A stretch of 64,000 bases of DNA from Hydractinia symbiolongicarpus (Eukaryota; Cnidaria; Hydrozoa; Anthoathecata; Hydractiniidae), in assembly GCF_029227915.1 (NCBI RefSeq), contig NC_079880.1:250001-314000 (forward strand), written 5' to 3'. The notes beneath the pieces are model-generated. The model saw only the letters and a program-made list of their open reading frames with translations, did no database searches and had not been told where the DNA came from. The number at the start of each line of letters is the position of its first letter. Position 1 is the stretch's first letter. The position numbers and the translations under genes were made by a program. Positions 55,281 to 64,000 of the stretch are shown here, piece after piece.

Positions 55281-58200
55281 AATAACAATCTTTTTAAATT
55301 TGACATGATTGCCGGAACTTAGCGATTACACTGGGCGCTGTGTTAGCGCTTCATTTAAGAATTTAGATAAAGAAGTCATTCTTTACTGTGGAACCAATCT
55401 TAGCCGTTATCGCGCGCTGAAGAATTAGCGACAGTTTCAAAAACTACATTTCATTTGCTTTCTAACAGTATTAATCCGTTTGAGTTGCAACGGTTGAGTC
55501 ACATATTCGTACCAACATGTATTCGTGCTATTTTCCGGTATTACTAGGTTGTATGGCTTTTACCAGTGAAACGATTGACTGTGGGACTTAATTGAACTGA
55601 CAATGGACTGTGACCTTAAAAATGTTTTAAGTGAGACAAGCGGACTCCAAGAAATAACATTCTTTTTAATTTGACATGATTTTCGGAACTCAGCGATTAC
55701 ACTGGGCGCTGTGGTAGCGCTTTATTTAAGAATTTAGATAAATAATTCATTCTTAACTGTGGGACCAATCCTAGCCGTTATCCCGCGCTGAAGAAATAGC
55801 GACAGTTTCAAAAAATTCATTTCATTGACTTTTTAAGAATATCAATCCGTTTGAGTTACAACGGTTGAGTCACATATTCGTACCAACATGTTATTCGTGA
55901 TACTTTTCCGGTACTACTAGGTTGTATGGCTTTTACCAGTGAAACGATTGACTGTGGGACTTAATTGAACTGATTATGGACTTTGACCCTAAAAATGTTA
56001 TAAGTGAGACAATTGGACTCCAAGAAATAACATTCTTCCTAATTTGACATGATTGCCGAAACTCAGCGATTACGCTGGGCGCTGTGGCAGCGCTTCAATT
56101 AAAAATTAAGCTACAAAAAGTCATTCTTTACTGTGGGACAAATCTTAGCCGTTATTGCACGCTGAAGAATTAGCGACAGTTTCAAAATATACATTTCATT
56201 GACTTTTTAACGGTGTCAGTCCTTTTGAGCTACAACGGTTGGGTCACCTATTCGTACCAACATGTGTTTAGCGATATTTTTTTGATACTACTAGGTTGCA
56301 TCGCTTTTAACAATGAAACGATGGACTGTGTGACTTAATTGAACTACCTTTGGACTGTGACCTGATAAATGTGATAAATGAGACAATTGGACTCCAAGAA
56401 ATAACATTCTTCTTAGTTTGAGAGGATTGCCGGAACTCAGCGATTACACGGGGCGCTGTGGTAGCGCTTCATTTAAAAATTTAGATAAATAAGTCATTCT
56501 TTACTGTGGGACCAATCCTAGCCGTTATCGCGCGCTGAAGAAATAGCGACAGTTACAAAAACTACATTTCATTGTCTTTCTAACAGTGTCAGTCCGTTTG
56601 CGTTACAACGGTTGAGTCACATATTCGTACCAACATGTATTTAGCGATATTTTCCGGTACTACTAGGTTGTATGGCTTTTAGCAGTGAAACGATTGGCTG
56701 TGGGACTTAATTGAACAAACTTTGGACTATAACCAAATAAATTTGATAAATGAGAAAATTGGACTCCAAGAAATAACATTCTTCTCAATTTAACATGATT
56801 GTCGAAACTCAGCGATTACACTGGGCGCTGTGGTAGCGCTTCAATTAAAAATTAAGATAAAAAAGTCATTCTTTACTGTGGGACCAATCCTAGCCGTTAT
56901 CGCGCGCTGAAGAAATAGCGACAGTTTCAAAAACTAAATTTCATTGACTTTCTAAGAATATCAATCCGTTTGAGTTACAACGTTTGAGTCACATATTCGT
57001 ACCAACATGTATTTCGTGATGTTTTTCCGGTACTACTAGGTTGTAAGGCTTTTAACAGTGAAACGATTGACTGTGGGACTTAATTGACTGACTATGGCCT
57101 GTGACCTTAAAAATGTTATAAGTGAGACAAGCGGACTCCAAGAAATAACATTCTTTTTAATTTGACATGATTGCCGGAACTCAGCGATTACACTGGGCGC
57201 TGTGGTAGCGCTTCATTTAAGAATTTAGATAAATAAGTCATTCTTTACTGTGGGACCAATCCTAGCCGTTATCGCGCGCTGAAGAAATAGCGACAGTTTC
57301 AAAAACTAAATTTCATTGACTTTCTAAGAATATCAATCCGTTTGAGTTACAACGGTTGAGTCACATATTCGTACCAACATGTAATTCGTGATATTTTTCC
57401 GGTACTACTAGGTTGTAAGGATTTTAACAGTGAAACGATTGACTGTGGGACGTAATTGAACTGATTATGGACTGTGACCTTATAAATGTTAAAGTGAGAC
57501 AATTGGAATCCAAGAAATAACATTCTTCCTAATTTGACATGATTGCCGAATCTTAGCGATTACACTGGGCGCTGTGGTAGCGCTTCAATTAAAAATTAAG
57601 ATAAAAAAGTCATTCTTTACTGTGGGACCAATCTTAGCCGTTATCGCGCGCTGAAGGATTAGCGACAGTTTCAAAAACTATATTTCATTTGCTTTCTAAC
57701 AGTATCAATCCGTTTGAGTTGCAACGGTTGAGTCACATATTCGTACCAACATGTATTCGTGCTATTTTCCGGTATTACTAGGTTGTATGGCTTTTACCAG
57801 TGAAACGATTGACTGTGGGACTTAATTGAACTGACTACGGACTGTGACCTTAAAAATGTTTTAAGTGAGACAAGCGGACTCCAAGAAATAACAATCTTTT
57901 TAAATTTGACATGATTGCCGGAACTTAGCGATTACACTGGGCGCTGTGTTAGCGCTTCATTTAAGAATTTAGATAAAGAAGTCATTCTTTACTGTGGAAC
58001 CAATCTTAGCCGTTATCGCGCGCTGAAGAATTAGCGACAGTTTCAAAAACTACATTTCATTTGCTTTCTAACAGTATTAATCCGTTTGAGTTGCAACGGT
58101 TGAGTCACATATTCGTACCAACATGTATTCGTGCTATTTTCCGGTATTACTAGGTTGTATGGCTTTTACCAGTGAAACGATTGACTGTGGGACTTAATTG

Positions 58201-61200
58201 AACTGACAATGGACTGTGACCTTAAAAATGTTTTAAGTGAGACAAGCGGACTCCAAGAAATAACATTCTTTTTAATTTGACATGATTTTCGGAACTCAGC
58301 GATTACACTGGGCGCTGTGGTAGCGCTTTATTTAAGAATTTAGATAAATAATTCATTCTTAACTGTGGGACCAATCCTAGCCGTTATCCCGCGCTGAAGA
58401 AATAGCGACAGTTTCAAAAAATTCATTTCATTGACTTTTTAAGAATATCAATCCGTTTGAGTTACAACGGTTGAGTCACATATTCGTACCAACATGTTAT
58501 TCGTGATACTTTTCCGGTACTACTAGGTTGTATGGCTTTTACCAGTGAAACGATTGACTGTGGGACTTAATTGAACTGATTATGGACTTTGACCTTAAAA
58601 ATGTTATAAGTGAGACAATTGGACTCCAAGAAATAACATTCTTCCTAATTTGACATGATTGCCGAAACTCAGCGATTACGCTGGGCGCTGTGGCAGCGCT
58701 TCAATTAAAAATTAAGCTACAAAAAGTCATTCTTTACTGTGGGACAAATCTTAGCCGTTATTGCACGCTGAAGAATTAGCGACAGTTTCAAAATATACAT
58801 TTCATTGACTTTTTAACGGTGTCAGTCCTTTTGAGCTACAACGGTTGGGTCACCTATTCGTACCAACATGTGTTTAGCGATATTTTTTTGATACTACTAG
58901 GTTGCATCGCTTTTAACAATGAAACGATGGACTGTGTGACTTAATTGAACTACCTTTGGACTGTGACCTGATAAATGTGATAAATGAGACAATTGGACTC
59001 CAAGAAATAACATTCTTCTTAGTTTGAGAGGATTGCCGGAACTCAGCGATTACACGGGGCGCTGTGGTAGCGCTTCATTTAAAAATTTAGATAAATAAGT
59101 CATTCTTTACTGTGGGACAAATCCTAGCCGTTATCGCGCGCTGAAGAAATAGCGACAGTTTCAAAAACTAAATTTCATTGACTTTCTAAGAATATCAATC
59201 CGTTTGAGTTACAACGTTTGAGTCACATTGTCGTACCAACATGTATTTCGTGATGTTTTTCCGGTACTACTAGGTTGTAAGGCTTTTAACAGTGAAACGA
59301 TTGACTGTGGGACTTAATTGACTGACTATGGCCTGTGACCTTAAAAATGTTATAAGTGAGACAAGCGGACTCCAAGAAATAACATTCTTTTTAATTTGAC
59401 ATGATTGCCGGAACTCAGCGATTACACTGGGCGCTGTGGTAGCGCTTCATTTAAGAATTTAGATAAATAAGTCATTCTTTACTGTGGGACCAATCCTAGC
59501 CGTTATCGCGCGCTGAAGAAATAGCGACAGTTTCAAAAACTAAATTTCATTGACTTTCTAAGAATATCAATCCGTTTGAGTTACAACGGTTGAGTCACAT
59601 ATTCGTACCAACATGTAGTTCGTGATATTTTTCCGGTACTACTAGGTTGTAAGGATTTTAACAGTGAAACGATTGACTGTGGGACGTAATTGAACTGATT
59701 ATGGACTGTGACCTTATAAATGTTAAAGTGAGACAATTGGAATCCAAGAAATAACATTCTTCCTAATTTGACATGATTGCCGAATCTTAGCGATTACACT
59801 GGGCGCTGTGGTAGCGCTTCAATTAAAAATTAAGATAAAAAAGTCATTCTTTACTGTGGGACCAATCTTAGCCGTTATCGCGCGCTGAAGGATTAGCGAC
59901 AGTTTCAAAAACTACATTTCATTTGCTTTCTAACAGTATCAATCCGTTTGAGTTGCAACGGTTGAGTCACATATTCGTACCAACATGTATTCGTGCTATT
60001 TTCCGGTATTACTAGGTTGTATAGCTTTTACCAGTGAAACGATTGACTGTGGGACTTAATTGAACTGACTACGGACTGTGATCTTAAAAATATTTTAAGT
60101 GAGACAAGCGGATTCCAAGAAATATCATTCTTTTTAATTTGACATGATTTCCGGAACTCAGCGATTACACTGGGCGCTGTGGTAGCGCTTCATTTAAGAA
60201 TTTAGATAAGTAAGTCACTCTTAACTGTGGGACCAATCCTAGCCGTTATCCCGCGCTGAAGAAATAGCGACAGTTTCAAAAACAAAATTTCATTGACTTT
60301 CTAACGGTGTCAGTCCGTTTGAGTTACAACGATTGGGTCACATATTCGTACCAAAATGTATTTAGCGATATTTTTTGATATTACTAGGTTGCATCGCTCT
60401 TAACAATGAAACGATTGACTGTGGGACTTAATTGAACAAACTTTGGACTGTGACCTAATAAATGTGATAAATGAGACAATTGGAATCCAAGAAATAACAT
60501 TCTTCCTAATTTGACATGATTGCCGAATCTTAGCGATTACACTGGGCGCTGTGGTAGCGCTTCAATTAAAAATTAAGATAAAAAAGTCATTCTTTACTGT
60601 GGGACCAATCTTAGCCGTTATCGCGCGCTGAAGGATTAGCGACAGTTTCAAAAACTACATTTCATTTGCTTTCTAACAGTATCAATCCGTTTGAGTTGCA
60701 ACGGTTGAGTCACATATTCGTACCAACATGTATTCGTGCTATTTTCCGGTATTACTAGGTTGTATGGCTTTTACCAGTGAAACGATTGACTGTGGGACTT
60801 AATTGAACTGACTACGGACTGTGACCTTAAAAATGTTTTAAGTGAGACAAGCGGATTCCAAGAAATATCATTCTTTTTAATTTGATATGATTTCCGGAAC
60901 TCAGCGAATACACTGGGCGCTGTGGTAGCGCTTCATTTAAGAATTTATATAAATAAGTCATTCTTTACTGTGGGACCAAATCTAGCCGTTTTCGCGCGCT
61001 GAAGAAATAGCGACAGTTTCAAAAACTACATTCCATTGACTTTCTAAAAATATCAATCCGTTTGAGTTACAACGGTTGAGTCGCATATTCGTACCAACAT
61101 GTATTTCGTGATATTTTTCCGGTACTACTAGGTTGTATGGCTTTTAACAGTGAAACGATTGACTGTGGGACTTAATTGAACTGATTATGGACTGCGACCT

Positions 61201-64000
61201 TAAAAATGTTATAAGTGAGACAAGCGGACTCCAAGAAATAACAATCTTTTTAAATTTGACATGATTGCCGGAACTTAGCGATTAAACTGGGCGCTGTGTT
61301 AGCGCTTCATTTAAGAATTTAGATAAAGAAGTCATTCTTTACTGTGGAACCAATCTTAGCCGTTATCGCGCGCTGAAGAATTAGCGACAGTTTCAAAAAC
61401 TACATTTCATTTGCTTTCTAACAGTATTAATTCGTTTGAGTTGCAACGGTTGAGTCACATATTCGTACCAACATGTATTCGTGCTATTTTCCGGTATTAC
61501 TAGGTTGTATGGCTTTTACCAGTGAAACGATTGACTGTGGGACTTAATTGAACTGACAATGGACTGTGACCTTAAAAATGTTTTAAGTGAGACAAGCGGA
61601 CTCCAAGAAATAACATTCTTTTTAATTTGACATGATTTTCGGAACTCAGCGATTACACTGGGCGCTGTGGTAGCGCTTTATTTAAGAATTTAGATAAATA
61701 ATTCATTCTTAACTGTGGGACCAATCCTAGCCGTTATCCCGCGCTGAAGAAATAGCGACAGTTTCAAAAAATTCATTTCATTGACTTTTTAAGAATATCA
61801 ATCCGTTTGAGTTACAACGGTTGAGTCACATATTCGTACCAACATGTTATTCGTGATACTTTTCCGGTACTACTAGGTTGTATGGCTTTTACCAGTGAAA
61901 CGATTGACTGTGGGACTTAATTGAACTGATTATGGACTTTGACCTTAAAAATGTTATAAGTGAGACAATTGGACTCCAAGAAATAACATTCTTCCTAATT
62001 TGACATGATTGCCGAAACTCAGCGATTACGCTGGGCGCTGTGGCAGCGCTTCAATTAAAAATTAAGCTACAAAAAGTCATTCTTTACTGTGGGACAAATC
62101 TTAGCCGTTATTGCACGCTGAAGAATTAGCGACAGTTTCAAAATATACATTTCATTGACTTTTTAATGGTGTCAGTCCTTTTGAGCTACAACGGTTGGGT
62201 CACCTATTCGTACCAACATGTGTTTAGCGATATTTTTTTGATACTACTAGGTTGCATCGCTTTTAACAATGAAACGATGGACTGTGTGACTTAATTGAAC
62301 TACCTTTGGACTGTGACCTGATAAATGTGATAAATGAGACAATTGGACTCCAAGAAATAACATTCTTCTTAGTTTGAGAGGATTGCCGGAACTCAGCGAT
62401 TACACGGGGCGCTGTGGTAGCGCTTCATTTAAAAATTTAGATAAATAAGTCATTCTTTACTGTGGGACCAATCCTAGCCGTTATCGCGCGCTGAAGAAAT
62501 AGCGACAGTTACAAAAACTACATTTCATTGTCTTTCTAACAGTGTCAGTCCGTTTGTGTTACAACGGTTGAGTCACATATTCGTACCAACATGTATTTAG
62601 CGATATTTTCCGGTACTACTAGGTTGTATGGCTTTTAGCAGTGAAACGATTGGCTGTGGGACTTAATTGAACAAACTTTGGACTATAACCAAATAAATTT
62701 GATAAATCAGAAAATTGGACTCCAAGAAATAACATTCTTCTCAATTTAACATGATTGTCGAAACTCAGCGATTACACTGGGCGCTGTGGTAGCGCTTCAA
62801 TTAAAAATTAAGATAAAAAAGTCATTCTTTACTGTGGGACCAATCCTAGCCGTTATCGCGCGCTGAAGAAATAGCGACAGTTTCAAAAACTAAATTTCAT
62901 TGACTTTCTAAGAATATCAATCCGTTTGAGTTACAACGTTTGAGTCACATATTCGTACCAACATGTATTTCGTGATGTTTTTCCGGTACTACTAGGTTGT
63001 AAGGCTTTTACCAGTGAAACGATTGACTGTGGGACTTAATTGAACTGACAATGGACTGTGACCTTAAAAATGTTTTAAGTGAGACAAGCGGACTCCAAGA
63101 AATAACATTCTTTTTAATTTGACATGATTTTCGGAACTCAGCGATTACACTGGGCGCTGTGGTAGCGCTTTATTTAAGAATTTAGATAAATAATTCATTC
63201 TTAACTGTGGGACCAATCCTAGCCGTTATCCCGCGCTGAAGAAATAGCGACAGTTTCAAAAAATTCATTTCATTGACTTTTTAAGAATATCAATCCGTTT
63301 GAGTTACAACGGTTGAGTCACATATTCGTACCAACATGTTATTCGTGATACTTTTCCGGTACTACTAGGTTGTATGGCTTTTACCAGTGAAACGATTGAC
63401 TGTGGGACTTAATTGAACTGATTATGGACTTTGACCTTAAAAATGTTATAAGTGAGACAATTGGACTCCAAGAAATAACATTCTTCCTAATTTGACATGA
63501 TTGCCGAAACTCAGCGATTACGCTGGGCGCTGTGGCAGCGCTTCAATTAAAAATTAAGCTACAAAAAGTCATTCTTTACTCTGGGACAAATCTTAGCCGT
63601 TATTGCACGCTGAAGAATTAGCGACAGTTTCAAAATATACATTTCATTGACTTTTTAACGGTGTCAGTCCTTTTGAGCTACAACGGTTGGGTCACCTATT
63701 CGTACCAACATGTGTTTAGCGATATTTTTTTGATACTACTAGGTTGCATCGCTTTTAACAATGAAACGATGGACTGTGTGACTTAATTGAACTACCTTTG
63801 GACTGTGACCTGATAAATGTGATAAATGAGACAATTGGACTCCAAGAAATAACATTCTTCTTAGTTTGAGAGGATTGCCGGAACTCAGCGATTACACGGG
63901 GCGCTGTGGTAGCGCTTCATTTAAGAATTTAGATAAATAAGTCATTCTTTACTGTGGGACCAATCCTAGCCGTTATCGCGCGCTGAAGAAATAGCGACAG
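55281..64000. repeat. Long-period higher-order repeats in the distal right array
   Basis: The variant AATAACAATCTTTTTAAATT occurs at 55,281, 57,887 and 61,237, offsets of 2,606 bp (seven units) and 3,350 bp (nine units). The AAGCTACAAAAAGTCATT variant follows each occurrence at about 0.83 kb. This indicates recent multi-unit duplications of unequal length. Confidence 0.7.

Larger units (their letters stand above)
34901..64000. repeat. 372-bp tandem satellite array, right block
   Basis: About 78 units of the same satellite as the left block, in the same orientation, running to the window edge. It begins at unit phase 49 (GCTGTGGTAGCGCTTC). Variant classes differ in frequency from the left block: many units carry TCCGGTACTACTAGGTTGTA or CGCGCTGTAGAATTAGC. 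No gene is supported; 68-78-codon frames, such as the three identical ones at 44,901, 46,761 and 47,875, are satellite products of higher-order repetition. Confidence 0.97.

Overview
The window is eukaryotic. It holds two long blocks of one tandem satellite (unit about 372 bp), 1-17,646 and 34,901-64,000, roughly 125 units in all. Between them lies about 17.25 kb of unrelated, gene-dense DNA (17,647-34,900). That island is a degraded endogenous copy of a Maverick/Polinton (adintovirus-like) element. The diagnostic genes are a family B DNA polymerase with protein-primed-type motifs (30,094-34,143), a DDE integrase with D-D-35-E spacing (24,202-25,226), an A32/FtsK-type packaging ATPase (26,307-26,869) and a probable double-jelly-roll major capsid protein (22,470-23,753). 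Several accessory proteins resemble uncharacterised proteins I remember from cnidarian genomes, so a coral, anemone or related marine invertebrate is my best guess for the host. That guess rests on memory, not on a search.

Layout of the island, left to right. A left-truncated gene abuts the satellite. Then come OB-fold-like and SAP-like small genes (+), two leftward structural or accessory genes, a divergent start-codon palindrome, a 392-aa probable membrane protein (+), a leftward coiled-coil gene with four internal stops, and a rightward block (capsid, small membrane protein, integrase). A leftward block follows: BRO-N protein, 60-aa protein, packaging ATPase, two small membrane proteins. 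Next are a cryptic rightward repeat-coding remnant and a leftward accessory gene, then a leftward HNH protein, the polymerase, a zinc-ribbon protein, and a noncoding right end with CRE-like and NRF1-like palindromes. Gene ends are often marked by near-perfect palindromes. Most start codons sit just 3' of an ATAAA/TATAA-type A/T motif.

The copy is dead or dying. I count eight in-frame stop codons (two in polymerase, one in capsid, four in the coiled-coil gene, one in a small membrane gene) and at least four frameshifts (integrase, ATPase, 28.3 kb gene, 23.8 kb gene). At least two leftward frames appear to run past their expected ends. The left terminus is missing, and no short target-site duplication is visible: satellite phase 156 precedes the island and phase 49 follows it.

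The least expected signal is a 27-bp motif present in five strong copies, always in the same DNA orientation. Four copies encode a DRLAA/DRLPA-type peptide in leftward genes. The fifth lies antisense at the 3' end of a rightward gene, so the motif behaves as a DNA-level element rather than a protein motif. The satellite itself shows several higher-order repeat regimes (about 1.1, 1.86 and 2.235 kb, and larger blocks).
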